The notes under the pieces were generated by a model. It did no database searches. It saw only the letters and a program-made list of their open reading frames with translations, and had not been told where the DNA came from. A stretch of DNA of 64,000 nucleotides from an uncultured Paracoccaceae bacterium (GTDB taxonomy: Bacteria; Pseudomonadota; Alphaproteobacteria; Rhodobacterales; Rhodobacteraceae). How positions within the stretch are numbered: position 1 is the first letter of the stretch; the number at the start of each line of letters is the position of its first letter. This document shows, piece by piece, positions 10,277 through 19,480 of this stretch. The DNA lies in the NCBI GenBank assembly GCA_938005545.1, contig CALKXV010000032.1, positions 124,001-188,000 of the forward strand. Reading direction: 5' to 3'. The position numbers and the translations under genes are program-made.

Positions 10277-11584
10277 TTAGCAATCCAGCGTTTGCTCACG
10301 TTCCCACTCGGTAAGGTGCTGGGCGTAAGAATTCCAATTCTTGTAACGAAGCTTCAGATAAGCCGATGAAAATTCGTGGCCCAAAGCGGCATTATAAGTT
10401 CGGTCCATTTCCAAGGCCCGCAATGCATCGAGCAAATTGAGCGGTAGCTTGCCCGCCTTATTCAGCTTTTCGGGTTCAGCGTAGGCATCGATATCCATGC
10501 GTTTGCCGGGATTGATCTTGCCCGCCATTCCAAGGCGACCCGCCGCAAGGATCCCTGCCATCAGCAAGTATGGGTTGGCCGACCCGTCCGCCAATCGCAG
10601 TTCGATGCGGCCTTTGTCGGGGATGCGGATCATATGGGTGCGATTGTTGCCGCCATAAGTGATCGAATTTGGCGACCATGTAGCACCAGAAGATGTGGTT
10701 GGCGCGTTGATGCGTTTATAGCTGTTCACGGTTGGATTTGTCAGCGCGCACATGGCCTCGGCGTGGTTCATCAGACCACCAATAAAGTGATAACAGGTTT
10801 CACTTAAACCCATTTCGTCATTGGCATCGGCAAAGTGGTTTTTGCGTTTCGTTTTGGTCCACAAAGACAGATGCGCGTGGCATCCGTTGCCGGTGAGATG
10901 GGCAAAGGGCTTCGGCATGAACGTCGCGCGAAAGCCGTGTTTTCCAGCAATCTCTTTGACCATAAACTTGAAGAACGCCAGCCGGTCGGCGGTAGTAAGA
11001 ACGTCGGAATATTCCCAGTTGATCTCAAACTGGCCGTTGGCGTCTTCGTGGTCGTTTTGGTAAGGGCCCCAACCGAGCGTCTCCATGTGGCGGCAAATCT
11101 CGGCAATGACTTCATAGCGGCGCATGAGCGCGGATTGATCGTAGCAGGGTTTCTCCTGAGTATCGCGTGGGTCTGAAATGTCGGTGCCTTCTGCGTCGAT
11201 TAGGTGAAACTCGGGTTCGACACCGGCCATCAGAACCTGGTTGTCTATTGCAGCGTCCGCCATCAGCGACAAAAGCACGTTGCGCGGCGCTTGTGCTACG
11301 GGCGCGCCGTCCATCCAGAGGTTTCCCGGAACCCACGCCAATTCGGGTTTCCATGGCAATTGGATAATGCTGGCGGCGTCGGGCATCACAAACATGTCTG
11401 GATGGGCTGGCGTCATGTCCAGCCATGCCGCAAATCCGGCAAAGCCCGCACCGCTTTTCTGCATGCCAGCGACAGCGGATGTTGGCACCAGTTTCGCCCT
11501 TTGGTTTCCAAAAAGATCGGTGAAGTTAAAGAGAAAGAAGTCGACTTTCTTCTTCTTTGCGAAATCGGCAAGTGACGTGGCCAT
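10277..11584 (-). CDS. gmaS: Gamma-glutamylmethylamide synthetase / type III glutamine synthetase
   Basis: A 435-residue glutamine-synthetase-fold enzyme that ligates methylamine (GmaS) or ammonia (GlnT) to glutamate with ATP. Seen: VEPEFH metal ligands, NGCHAHLS ATP/metal loop, GGNNRTH glutamate-binding segment and RIELRLADGSANPY. The N-terminal TDLFGNQRAKLVP and GFAGFAAWLDMTPAHPD segments are characteristic of the GmaS/GlnT group. ATG 11584 has a perfect AGGAGG five bases ahead and is preferred over the TTG at 11611. The methylamine cluster and the adjacent amt favour GmaS, but no N-methylglutamate synthase or dehydrogenase genes are present here, so GlnT remains possible. Confidence 0.85.
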   Translation of the reverse strand: MATSLADFAKKKKVDFFLFNFTDLFGNQRAKLVPTSAVAGMQKSGAGFAGFAAWLDMTPAHPDMFVMPDAASIIQLPWKPELAWVPGNLWMDGAPVAQAPRNVLLSLMADAAIDNQVLMAGVEPEFHLIDAEGTDISDPRDTQEKPCYDQSALMRRYEVIAEICRHMETLGWGPYQNDHEDANGQFEINWEYSDVLTTADRLAFFKFMVKEIAGKHGFRATFMPKPFAHLTGNGCHAHLSLWTKTKRKNHFADANDEMGLSETCYHFIGGLMNHAEAMCALTNPTVNSYKRINAPTTSSGATWSPNSITYGGNNRTHMIRIPDKGRIELRLADGSANPYLLMAGILAAGRLGMAGKINPGKRMDIDAYAEPEKLNKAGKLPLNLLDALRALEMDRTYNAALGHEFSSAYLKLRYKNWNSYAQHLTEWEREQTLDC

Positions 11585-11616
11585 TGCTACCTCCTGAACT
11601 GCTGTATCCAAATGGA

Positions 11617-11643
11617 AAAGGGGCCACAGATTGCAGCCCCTTT
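11617..11643 (-). terminator. Stem-loop between the 55-aa gene and gmaS
   Basis: Inverted repeat AAAGGGGC (11617-11624) with GCCCCTTT (11636-11643). Read on the minus strand, the stem ends in CCCCTTTTCC, a weak U-run. It lies after the micro-gene stop and overlaps the space before gmaS, so it may partly separate amt expression from gmaS. Confidence 0.6.
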
Positions 11644-11664
11644 CTAGCTTTTACGACACTCTGA

Positions 11665-11832
11665 TTATTTCTTCAGCTTATCGTAGGCTTGGTGTTCGTG
11701 GCGATTACCGCTCCAAAGGGCATAGACGCAGACAATCGCTGCAATCAGTGTCCAAATGGCCGGCATTGCACCGCCTGCACCCATGAAGATCGAGCCCGCC
11801 ATGGCTTCGGTGCTTTCAAAATCAAATCCCAT
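11665..11832 (-). CDS. Small single-pass membrane protein next to amt (55 aa)
   Basis: Too short for ordinary gene calls but well supported. ATG 11832 has GGAG seven bases upstream, and the 55-residue frame ends in TAA at 11665. The peptide has an acidic N-terminus (MGFDFESTEA), a glycine/alanine stretch, one hydrophobic helix at about residues 24-40 (PAIWTLIAAIVCVYALW) and a basic, helical tail ending in KLKK. Twenty-three bases separate it from the amt stop, so they are probably one transcript. The family is not recognised. An accessory role for the ammonium channel is inference from position. Confidence 0.75.
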   Translation of the reverse strand: MGFDFESTEAMAGSIFMGAGGAMPAIWTLIAAIVCVYALWSGNRHEHQAYDKLKK

Positions 11833-11855
11833 TTATTGTCTCCTTTTTAATCAGG

Positions 11856-13244
11856 TTATTCCGCAGGCATGGCCGAAGCCGTAATGCCATCTGGATAGGC
11901 TTGCATGGGTACTTTTGTTGCATCCAATCCGGCCAGTTCTGCTTCCTTGGTGACACGCAACATGCCCATGGCATTCAAAAGCCAACTGACCACATAGCCG
12001 GGCACAAAGCCCACCAGGAAGAACACAACTGCGCCCACGAACTGACCCAAAAGCGAAACCGTCGCGACACCGTCACCTTGCAGTGCTGGAAGGCCCGAGC
12101 CCCAGACGCCAAACATGATCAGGCCGAACAGACCTATCGTGCCGTGCACCGTGACCGCACCAACTGCATCGTCGATGCCGCGCCGTTCCAGCCAGTTGTA
12201 ACATGGCTTTAGCAACGCACCGCCCGCAAAGCCCATTACGAAGGCCAAAGGTGGCCAGTACACATCCAGACCTGACGCTGTTGCAATGATGCCCGCAAGT
12301 GCGCCTGACATCATAAAGAAAGGGTCTCGTGCGATCACCCAGGCTCCGATAATGCCGCCCGACATGCCCATCAGGATGTTGAACGCCAGCGACGACAGGG
12401 TCATTGGAGTTCCATAGATGGTGGTTGCTTTGTCGCCGTACCAACTCCAGGCTTCGCCCGGAATAATGACGCAAGCCATCAAGAATCCCCAGAAACCGAC
12501 GATGATCAGCATCAGTCCGGTTACCGTGAACGGCATGTTGTGACCGCCAATATGATTGGCCGAACCGTCTTCGTTGAACTTGCCAATACGTGGCCCAAGG
12601 TTGATCAGAACGCCCAAGGCAAAGAAACCCGCAACGGCGTGCACAAGGCCCGCTGCTCCGAAATCATGCAAGCCGAATTTGGTGACCAACCAGCCATCCG
12701 CGTGCCAGCCCCAAGCCGCCGCAAGAACCCAAGCGAACGAGCCAAGGACAACGGCCAAGATAACGAAGCCAACGGTTTGGATACGTTCGATGACGGCGCC
12801 CGAGAAGATCGACGCTGTTGTTGCGGCGAACATCGCAAAGGCACCCCAGAAAACGCCCGAAGCCTGATCTGCAATGTTTGGACCCATCGCCGCAGCAGAG
12901 CCGCCCCAGCCAAGTGCAAGCGAGTTTGCATATCCCGCGCCCGAAATTCCCATTCCGCCTTCCGAGAATGTAAGCCCTGTTGGGAAACCCCAATAAATCC
13001 ACCAGCCAAAGAAATAGAACGTCGGCATCATAAAGGCGAAAGCGAGAATGTTTTTAATTCCCGACGCCAAGGCATTCTTTTGCCGGGATGCGCCCATTTC
13101 ATAGGCCAGAAACCCTGCGTGAATGATCACCATCAACGGAATTGACAGATAGTAGTACGTTTCCGCGAACATCGTATTCGTGACATTCGCCTTGGCTTCT
13201 AGCTCGGCGACTTTCGCCACCAGCTCGGCTAATTGTTCTTCCAT
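11856..13244 (-). CDS. amt: Ammonium transporter (Amt/Rh family)
   Basis: A 462-residue inner-membrane ammonium channel with about eleven hydrophobic segments. Family marks are visible: the aromatic and glycine-rich FYFFGWWIYWGFPTG segment, HDFGAAGLVHAVAG (the signature with the first pore His) and AVTVHGTIGLFG (the second pore His). Unusually, the N-terminus is a 20-residue charged heptad-like helix (MEEQLAELVAKVAELEAKA) instead of a cleavable signal. GGTGGGAG lies just before the ATG. It is grouped with the small membrane protein and gmaS. No PII gene (glnK) is adjacent. Confidence 0.95.
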   Translation of the reverse strand: MEEQLAELVAKVAELEAKANVTNTMFAETYYYLSIPLMVIIHAGFLAYEMGASRQKNALASGIKNILAFAFMMPTFYFFGWWIYWGFPTGLTFSEGGMGISGAGYANSLALGWGGSAAAMGPNIADQASGVFWGAFAMFAATTASIFSGAVIERIQTVGFVILAVVLGSFAWVLAAAWGWHADGWLVTKFGLHDFGAAGLVHAVAGFFALGVLINLGPRIGKFNEDGSANHIGGHNMPFTVTGLMLIIVGFWGFLMACVIIPGEAWSWYGDKATTIYGTPMTLSSLAFNILMGMSGGIIGAWVIARDPFFMMSGALAGIIATASGLDVYWPPLAFVMGFAGGALLKPCYNWLERRGIDDAVGAVTVHGTIGLFGLIMFGVWGSGLPALQGDGVATVSLLGQFVGAVVFFLVGFVPGYVVSWLLNAMGMLRVTKEAELAGLDATKVPMQAYPDGITASAMPAE

Positions 13245-13636
13245 TCTCCCACCTCTGTATCTTTAGGACATATCCCTCAATTGACTCGCGATTTCCGCAG
13301 CGTCACAGAAAGCCTACACTAGACCAAATCAAATCCGATAAGAGTTTTTTTGCGCCAAAACTGTGCCAATTCGCCCATGTATTAGCAGTGTGAATAATTC
13401 GGGCGTTTCATATGACGTGCCGTTGGCAATTCGAATGAATTGGCGAATTCTACCAGCGAAAAGGCATCCAAATTTGATCGCAACTTTAAGGTATTTAAGG
13501 ACTTTCTGGTAAATTCGAATATAATCGGCGCTCCGCGTCGACTTGTATGCACGGGTCCAACTGAAACGATGTTTTCACAGTGAACCGCCATGCGCCGGAC
13601 CGCAGGTTCTCGGGCGTTGCTATTATACTCGAATCA
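13245..13636. other. Intergenic region between amt and the liu operon (about 390 bases)
   Basis: No convincing gene. It holds the divergent control regions: a possible sigma-54 site for amt near 13354-13369 and AT-rich stretches such as 13341-13350. The half near the TetR gene has a TATTATACT -10-like box at 13621-13629 just before the operator. Confidence 0.5.
13354..13369 (-). promoter_or_regulatory. Possible sigma-54 promoter of amt
   Basis: On the minus strand the sequence TTGGCACAGTTTTGGC has the -24 GG and -12 GC dinucleotides ten bases apart, with TGGCAC matching the -24 consensus; the -12 element (TGGC rather than TTGC) is imperfect. It would start transcription about 100 bases upstream of amt. 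Nitrogen control of amt by NtrC with RpoN is common in proteobacteria. This is inference from one site. Confidence 0.35.
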
Positions 13637-13664
13637 AAATATGAATGAATGATCATTCATATTT
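13637..13664. promoter_or_regulatory. Palindromic operator of the TetR regulator
   Basis: A perfect 12-bp inverted repeat, AAATATGAATGA (13637-13648) and TCATTCATATTT (13653-13664), around four bases. It follows a -10-like box (13621-13629), so a bound repressor would cover the transcription start. The size and placement fit a TetR-family operator and autoregulation of the whole liu operon. Confidence 0.7.
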
Positions 13665-13675
13665 GCTTGAGCACC

Positions 13676-14266
13676 GTGCCGAACGTAAATGATACCAAAG
13701 CCGTCATTCAAAGCGAAGCCAGCCGGCTTTTCGCCGAGAAAGGCTATGCTGCTGTTTCCATGCGAGAATTGGCAGATGCAGTTGGTGTCAGACAGGGCGG
13801 TCTTTACAACCATTTCGAAAGCAAACAGGCGCTTCTTGTCGGCCTGATGGCAAGCCATATGGAAGCGCTGATTGCGACTTTGGACGAAGTCCTGAATGGT
13901 TTGACCGGCCCTATTCCACGGCTCGAAGCTTTTGTCCGGCATCACGTGTCCTACCATCTGGATTTTCCGAACGACGTTTTTCTGGCCTACATGGAAATCC
14001 GAAGCCTTGAACCCGACGGGCGACATCATGTGGTTGCGCTCCGCGACAGCTATGAAGGCGTGTTGCGGGATATTCTTAACGACGGAGTTGAGGCGGGTCT
14101 GTTTCGGATTTCGGACGTGGCCGTCCAATCCCGAATGCTATTGTCGATGATGACGGGGGCCACAGTCTGGTTTCGCGCAAACGGACGGTTAAGCCGCGAA
14201 ACGGTTGTCGACTGCCATTTGCAAAGCGCACTGCAAAGTGTCGGATTGAGGGTGGAACACACATGA
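13676..14266 (+). CDS. TetR-family regulator of the liu operon
   Basis: A repressor-type regulator of about 196 residues. An N-terminal helix-turn-helix is seen in [36 protein letters not shown]; the rest is the all-helical ligand domain. An ATG at 13649 in the same frame lies inside the 28-base palindrome and has no ribosome site, so the GTG at 13676 (or TTG 13667) is preferred; neither has a strong Shine-Dalgarno. The stop overlaps mccB (ATGA), making it the first gene of the operon. The likely ligand is an acyl-CoA of leucine breakdown, by analogy with LiuQ/LiuR-type regulators. Confidence 0.85.
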   Translation: MPNVNDTKAVIQSEASRLFAEKGYAAVSMRELADAVGVRQGGLYNHFESKQALLVGLMASHMEALIATLDEVLNGLTGPIPRLEAFVRHHVSYHLDFPNDVFLAYMEIRSLEPDGRHHVVALRDSYEGVLRDILNDGVEAGLFRISDVAVQSRMLLSMMTGATVWFRANGRLSRETVVDCHLQSALQSVGLRVEHT

Positions 14267-15867
14267 AGATCGATAGCCAAATATCCATCTCATCAGATGA
14301 ATTTATCGCCAACAGCGCCGCAATGCTGGAACACCTTTCAGCGGTTGAAGCCGTCTCGGAAGCCGCAAAGAAAGGCGGCACGGACGAAGCCCAAAGCCGT
14401 CACGCGTCGCGCGGGAAAATGTTGCCGCGTGATCGGGTGCAGGCATTGCTTGATCCGGGTTCGCCATTTCTGGAAGTCGGGCTTTTTGCCGCTCACCAAA
14501 TGTACGACGGCGACATTCCCGCAGCCGGCGCAATTGCCGGCGTTGGTCAGGTGGCCGGGCGACAAGTCATGGTGTTGGCCAATGATGCCACTGTGAAGGG
14601 CGGGACGTACTTCCCACTGACCGTGAAGAAACACTTGCGCGCTCAGGAAATTGCGCAGGAAAACCGGCTGCCTTGCGTCTATCTTGTCGACAGCGGCGGT
14701 GCCAACCTTCCGAACCAAGACGAGGTGTTCCCGGATCGCGAGCACTTTGGTCGCATTTTTTACAACCAGGCCCAGATGAGCGCGGCGGGTATTCCACAAA
14801 TCGCGGTCGTCATGGGATCCTGCACCGCGGGCGGTGCTTATGTTCCTGCGATGAGCGATGAAACCGTGATCGTGAAAGGCCAGGGCACCATCTTTCTGGC
14901 AGGCCCCCCATTGGTAAAAGCAGCCACAGGTGAAGACGTCACTGCCGAGGAACTGGGCGGCGGCGAAATGCACACGTCGATTTCCGGCGTTGCAGATCAC
15001 TTGGCTGAAAACGATGCGCACGCGTTGCAGATTGCGCGTACGATTGTCGGGAACCTAGGTGTTGAAAGTCGCGCCAATTTGAACCTCCAAACGCCAGAAG
15101 ACCCGGCCTATGACCCGAGCGAACTCATGGGGATCATCCCGTCTGATCCGCGCATCCCCTTCGACATCCGCGAAGTGATCGCGCGCCTTGTCGATGGCAG
15201 CCGATTCGATGAATTCAAAGCGCGGTATGGCGAAACACTGGTGTGCGGTTTCGCGCATGTGCATGGGATCCCTGTCGGTCTGATTGCCAACAACGGTGTT
15301 TTGTTTTCGGAAAGCGCGCAGAAGGGCGCGCATTTCGTCGAGCTTTGCTCACAGCGCCGTATCCCGTTGGTGTTCTTACAAAACATCACGGGGTTCATGG
15401 TCGGACGCCAAGCGGAGGAAGGCGGCATCGCGCGTCATGGGGCGAAACTGGTAACCGCAGTGGCGACGACATCGGTGCCAAAAATCACGATGATCGTTGG
15501 CGCGTCTTACGGGGCGGGCAACTATGGGATGTCGGGCCGCGCTTTCGGGCCGCGCTTCCTTTGGACATGGCCCAATTCGCGGATTGCCGTCATGGGCGGC
15601 GAACAGGCCGCAAAGACGCTGGCCTTGGTCAAACGCCAAGCCATGGAAAAACGAAACGAGGCATGGTCGAAAGCCGAAGAAGCCGCATTCAGCGTCCCAA
15701 CAGAAGAGATGTTTCTGCGCCAAAGCCATCCCTTATACGCCAGCGCTCGCCTTTGGGACGACGGCATCATCGACCCGCGTAAAAGCCGCGACGTGCTGGG
15801 TCTGTCGCTGGCCACCACGTTGAATGCGCCGGTTGAAGAAACTCGGTTCGGGCTGTTTAGGATGTGA
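14263..15867 (+). CDS. mccB: Methylcrotonyl-CoA carboxylase, beta (carboxyltransferase) subunit
   Basis: Transfers CO2 from carboxybiotin to 3-methylcrotonyl-CoA in leucine degradation. The 534 residues match the MCC-beta length and contain two crotonase-like halves. Seen: the CoA/biotin loop [16 protein letters not shown] in the first half and [22 protein letters not shown] in the second, the latter typical for MCC over propionyl-CoA carboxylase, followed by [16 protein letters not shown]. The start overlaps the TetR stop and the stop overlaps the mccA start, so the genes are translationally coupled. Confidence 0.95.
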   Translation: MKIDSQISISSDEFIANSAAMLEHLSAVEAVSEAAKKGGTDEAQSRHASRGKMLPRDRVQALLDPGSPFLEVGLFAAHQMYDGDIPAAGAIAGVGQVAGRQVMVLANDATVKGGTYFPLTVKKHLRAQEIAQENRLPCVYLVDSGGANLPNQDEVFPDREHFGRIFYNQAQMSAAGIPQIAVVMGSCTAGGAYVPAMSDETVIVKGQGTIFLAGPPLVKAATGEDVTAEELGGGEMHTSISGVADHLAENDAHALQIARTIVGNLGVESRANLNLQTPEDPAYDPSELMGIIPSDPRIPFDIREVIARLVDGSRFDEFKARYGETLVCGFAHVHGIPVGLIANNGVLFSESAQKGAHFVELCSQRRIPLVFLQNITGFMVGRQAEEGGIARHGAKLVTAVATTSVPKITMIVGASYGAGNYGMSGRAFGPRFLWTWPNSRIAVMGGEQAAKTLALVKRQAMEKRNEAWSKAEEAAFSVPTEEMFLRQSHPLYASARLWDDGIIDPRKSRDVLGLSLATTLNAPVEETRFGLFRM

Positions 15868-17831
15868 TGGTGATGGCAATTCAAAAACTCCTCATTGCGA
15901 ACCGGGGCGAGATCGCCTGTCGGATTATCGAAAGCTGTGGCGAACTGGGGATCGCGAGCGTGGCGGTGTATTCGGACGCTGACGCAAATGCCCGCCATGT
16001 GGATATGGCGGATGAAGCTGTGCGACTTGGGTCTGCTCCGGTTGCAGAAAGCTATTTGCGCGGCGATGCCATATTGGAAGCGGCGCGTGCGACGGGTGCG
16101 GATGCGATCCATCCGGGTTATGGGTTCTTGTCGGAAAACCCCGAATTTGTGGACAAGGTCGAAGCCGCCGGATTGACGTTCGTCGGCCCTTCGGCAACTG
16201 CGATCCGCGCTATGGGTCTGAAAGATCAGGCGAAAATTCTGATGGAAGACGCCGGTGTGCCAGTGGTTCCGGGCTATCACGGGGCAGAACAAGATCCGGC
16301 ATTCATGGCGGAACAAGCCGCTGGTATCGGGTATCCGGTTTTGATCAAAGCGCGCGCGGGTGGTGGCGGCAAGGGCATGCGTCTGGTGGAACGCGCGGAA
16401 GATTTCGCCGAAGCGCTTGGCAGTGCGGCGCGCGAAGCCGAGGCGAGCTTCGGTGATCCGGTTTGTCTGATTGAAAAATACATTCAATCGCCGCGTCATA
16501 TCGAAGTTCAGGTTTTTGGCGATGCCCATGGCAATGTGGTGCATCTGTTTGAACGGGATTGTTCGCTGCAACGCCGCCATCAAAAGGTGATCGAAGAGGC
16601 GCCCGCGCCGGGTATGACAGAAGAACTGCGCGCCGCCATGGGGGCTGCCGCTGTCGCTGCGGCGCGCGCGGTGCACTACGAAAGTGCGGGAACGGTCGAG
16701 TTCATTGTGGACGGGGCCGCATTCCCAAGCCCCGATGCCTTTTGGTTCATGGAAATGAACACCCGACTTCAGGTCGAACACCCGGTGACCGAGGCAGTGA
16801 CGGGGCTTGATCTTGTGGCGCTCCAGCTTTCTGTCGCTGCGGGCGTTGCCCTGCCGTTCACGCAAGACGAGGTGACACTGACCGGCCATGCTTTTGAGGC
16901 CCGACTTTATGCCGAAGACCCAAGTGTCGGATTTTTGCCCGCAATAGGCAAACTAACCCGGCTTCGGTTCGGCGGTGGCGCGCGCATTGATACCGGCGTA
17001 CGCGAATGCGACGCGATCACGCCCCATTACGACCCGATGATCTCCAAGGTCATTACTCATGGAGCAGACCGGGCCACGGCGCTGCGCCATCTGGCCCGCG
17101 CGCTTGAAAAGACGAGTGTGGTGGGCGTCGAAACCAATCGCGATTTCCTGATCCGTCTTACGCGCGATCCCGAATTCATGAAAGGTCAGGTCGATACCGG
17201 TCTTATTGCGCGAAAAGCCGAAGACCTTGTCGCCCTGCCGCACACAGGTGCTTTGGATTGGTCCGTAGCGGCGCTTGCCATCTTGCGGCCCGGCGAAACA
17301 AAAGAAGTGTTCGATCGGCTCGCCAATTTTCGTCACTTTGGTCCGGCGCGTCAGATCGTATGGTTCGATGACGACGCCGACGTGATTGTCGAAACCACGA
17401 ACGGCGAGTGCTGCGTCCAAACACCGGATGGCCATGCAACTCTCAACACCATCACATGGAACGGCGATGCCCTGACGTTCGTGTCCAACGACACCCGTTA
17501 CAAGTTCCACGTTTATAGTGACAACGATACCGTGACTGTGGAGCGCGGCGGGACCACACGGCGGTTTAGCCGTCTGCAACCGGGCGCTGGTGCCGGACCA
17601 GACAGCGCCGATGTGATCCTTGCGCCCCTGACGGGACGGGTGGTGTCCGTCATCGCGGGCGTCGGCGATCATGTGGCAAAGGGCGACGCGCTTCTTGTTC
17701 TGGAAGCCATGAAGATGGAGCATCGCCTGGTCGCGCCGCGTGATGGGATAATCGCAGAAATGAACGCGACCGATGATGCCCAAGTCCAACAGGGGATCGC
17801 ATTGGTCCGGTTGATCGAGGAAGACGCATGA
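15867..17831 (+). CDS. mccA: Methylcrotonyl-CoA carboxylase, alpha (biotin carboxylase) subunit
   Basis: ATP-dependent biotin carboxylase with its own biotin carrier. Seen: N-terminal KLLIANRGEIACRI, ATP-grasp loop KARAGGGGKGM, EKYIQSPRHIEVQVFGD, catalytic MEMNTRLQVEHPVTE, and near the C-terminus the biotinyl-lysine site EAMKMEH in a lipoyl-like domain. About 654 residues, normal for the family. ATG 15867 forms a TGATG overlap with the mccB stop; ATG 15873 is an equally good start two codons later. It partners the upstream beta subunit. Confidence 0.95.
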   Translation: MVMAIQKLLIANRGEIACRIIESCGELGIASVAVYSDADANARHVDMADEAVRLGSAPVAESYLRGDAILEAARATGADAIHPGYGFLSENPEFVDKVEAAGLTFVGPSATAIRAMGLKDQAKILMEDAGVPVVPGYHGAEQDPAFMAEQAAGIGYPVLIKARAGGGGKGMRLVERAEDFAEALGSAAREAEASFGDPVCLIEKYIQSPRHIEVQVFGDAHGNVVHLFERDCSLQRRHQKVIEEAPAPGMTEELRAAMGAAAVAAARAVHYESAGTVEFIVDGAAFPSPDAFWFMEMNTRLQVEHPVTEAVTGLDLVALQLSVAAGVALPFTQDEVTLTGHAFEARLYAEDPSVGFLPAIGKLTRLRFGGGARIDTGVRECDAITPHYDPMISKVITHGADRATALRHLARALEKTSVVGVETNRDFLIRLTRDPEFMKGQVDTGLIARKAEDLVALPHTGALDWSVAALAILRPGETKEVFDRLANFRHFGPARQIVWFDDDADVIVETTNGECCVQTPDGHATLNTITWNGDALTFVSNDTRYKFHVYSDNDTVTVERGGTTRRFSRLQPGAGAGPDSADVILAPLTGRVVSVIAGVGDHVAKGDALLVLEAMKMEHRLVAPRDGIIAEMNATDDAQVQQGIALVRLIEEDA

Positions 17832-18685
17832 GCGATAGGGTTCTTCTTTTTGAGATGGCGCCTCGCGACGGATTGCAGAATGAGGCGCGCGCAATATCCA
17901 CGGCCGACAAAATCAAGCTGGTCGATCTGTTGTCGGCGACCGGGCTACGCAAGATTGAAACGGCCAGCTTTGTGTCACCCAAATGGGTGCCCCAGATGGC
18001 CGATGGCGCTGAGGTGATGGCGGGAATACAAAGACGCCCCGGCGTCACCTATACGGCTCTGACCCCGAATATGCGCGGGCTGGAACGCGCCTTGGCGGCT
18101 AAAGTCGATGAAATCGCAGTCTTTGGGGCCGCGTCTGAAACCTTCAGTCAAAAGAACATCAATTGCTCGATCTCGGAAAGCCTTGAGCGATTTGAACCCG
18201 TTGTTGCGCGCGCATTAAGCGAAGGTCTGCCGGTGCGGGGCTATATCTCCTGCGTGACCGATTGCCCCTATGAAGGGCGGATTGCGCCAAAAGCTGTGGG
18301 CGATGTGGCGCGGGTTTTAAAACGCATGGGGGTTTACGAAGTCTCGGTCGGCGATACCATCGGCAAGGGCACACCGGATCGGGTGACGGCGATGTTGGAC
18401 GCCGTGTTAGAACACGTACCTGCGCGCGACATCGGCGCACATTTTCATGACACCAACGGTCGCGCTTTGGATAACATCCGGGCATCGCTGGCGCTTGGGG
18501 TTCGAACCTTCGATGCTTCGGCTGGTGGTTTGGGCGGCTGTCCTTATGCGCCCGGGGCCGCAGGCAACGTCGCGATGGAGGCTGTGGTCGATATGTTGGA
18601 CGCGGATGGGTTTGAAACAGGCATTGACCGCGCTTCCCTTGGCGAAGCGGCCAAGTTTGCGCAAAGCCTGCGGAGTGGGGCGTGA
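17828..18685 (+). CDS. mvaB: Hydroxymethylglutaryl-CoA lyase
   Basis: Cleaves HMG-CoA to acetoacetate and acetyl-CoA, the last step of the leucine route. 285 residues with the TIM-barrel motifs FEMAPRDGLQNE (catalytic Arg and metal Asp), GAHFHDTNGRAL (metal His pair) and the family signature around GGCPYAPGAAGN, containing the active-site Cys. It overlaps mccA by four bases and the hydratase by one. Also named hmgL or liuE in other systems. Confidence 0.95.
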   Translation: MSDRVLLFEMAPRDGLQNEARAISTADKIKLVDLLSATGLRKIETASFVSPKWVPQMADGAEVMAGIQRRPGVTYTALTPNMRGLERALAAKVDEIAVFGAASETFSQKNINCSISESLERFEPVVARALSEGLPVRGYISCVTDCPYEGRIAPKAVGDVARVLKRMGVYEVSVGDTIGKGTPDRVTAMLDAVLEHVPARDIGAHFHDTNGRALDNIRASLALGVRTFDASAGGLGGCPYAPGAAGNVAMEAVVDMLDADGFETGIDRASLGEAAKFAQSLRSGA

Positions 18686-19479
18686 TGGACAGATACCAAC
18701 AGATCAAGGTCACGATTGACGCCCGAGGTGTTGCGGCCCTTTGCCTGAACAACCCCAAACGCAAGAACGCGCTGTCGGCCCTGATGATGGACGAACTGAC
18801 AGATTTCGCGGCTCAGGCCCCGAAACAGGACATTAAAGCGGTGGTCTTGTCAGGGGCGGATGGGGTCTTTTGCGCCGGCGGCGATTTGACGTGGATGCAA
18901 GCTCAAATCGAGGCGGACCGGGCAGGGCGCAAACGCGAAGCCCGCCGACTGGCCATGATGCTGAAAGCGTTGAACGAAATGCCACTTCCGTTGATCGGAC
19001 GGATCGAGGGCGTGGCCATGGGCGGCGGTATTGGTATGGCCTGTATATGCGACGTAGCGATTGCAACGCACGATGCCAAGTTCGGTCTGACCGAAACACG
19101 TCTCGGGCTGATCCCGGCAACGATTTCCCCTTACGTGATGGCGCGCATGGGCGAAGGGGCCGCGCGGCAGGTTTTCATGAACTCCCGCATTTTCAACGGC
19201 GACGAAGCCGTCCGTCTGGGGCTTGCGGCCCGCGCGGTGGCAGTCGATGATTTAGACGCCGCCGTCGAAGCCGAAGTTGCTCCGTATCTTCTACTGCCGA
19301 CCGCCACCGTTGGGCGCGCGAAAGCCTTGGCTCGGATGTTGGGCCCGAAGATAAACGATGACGTGATCGAAGCCACCATCGAACGGCTGGCAGATACGTG
19401 GGACACCGAAGAAGCGCGCGAAGGCATCGCGGCGTTTCTGGAAAAACGCAAACCCGTTTGGGCGCAAAAGGAAGTTTGA
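18685..19479 (+). CDS. liuC: Methylglutaconyl-CoA hydratase (enoyl-CoA hydratase family)
   Basis: Hydrates 3-methylglutaconyl-CoA to HMG-CoA, linking MCC to the lyase. 264 residues with crotonase motifs: oxyanion loop GVFCAGGDLTWM, second loop GVAMGGGIGMACICDVA, and FGLTETRLGLIPATISPYV, whose LGLIPATISPYV stretch is typical of the AUH/LiuC group. ATG 18685 overlaps the lyase stop (TGATG). Position between the lyase and a thiolase in this operon supports the assignment over a general enoyl-CoA hydratase. Confidence 0.9.
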   Translation: MDRYQQIKVTIDARGVAALCLNNPKRKNALSALMMDELTDFAAQAPKQDIKAVVLSGADGVFCAGGDLTWMQAQIEADRAGRKREARRLAMMLKALNEMPLPLIGRIEGVAMGGGIGMACICDVAIATHDAKFGLTETRLGLIPATISPYVMARMGEGAARQVFMNSRIFNGDEAVRLGLAARAVAVDDLDAAVEAEVAPYLLLPTATVGRAKALARMLGPKINDDVIEATIERLADTWDTEEAREGIAAFLEKRKPVWAQKEV

Positions 19480-19480
19480 T

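Noticed and set aside
13649-13675. ATG at 13649 as the TetR start
   Set aside because: Lies inside the operator palindrome and has no ribosome site; GTG 13676 preferred.
15522-16889. 455-codon minus-strand frame opposite mccB/mccA
   Set aside because: Antisense of two certain carboxylase genes; His/Arg-rich shadow sequence.
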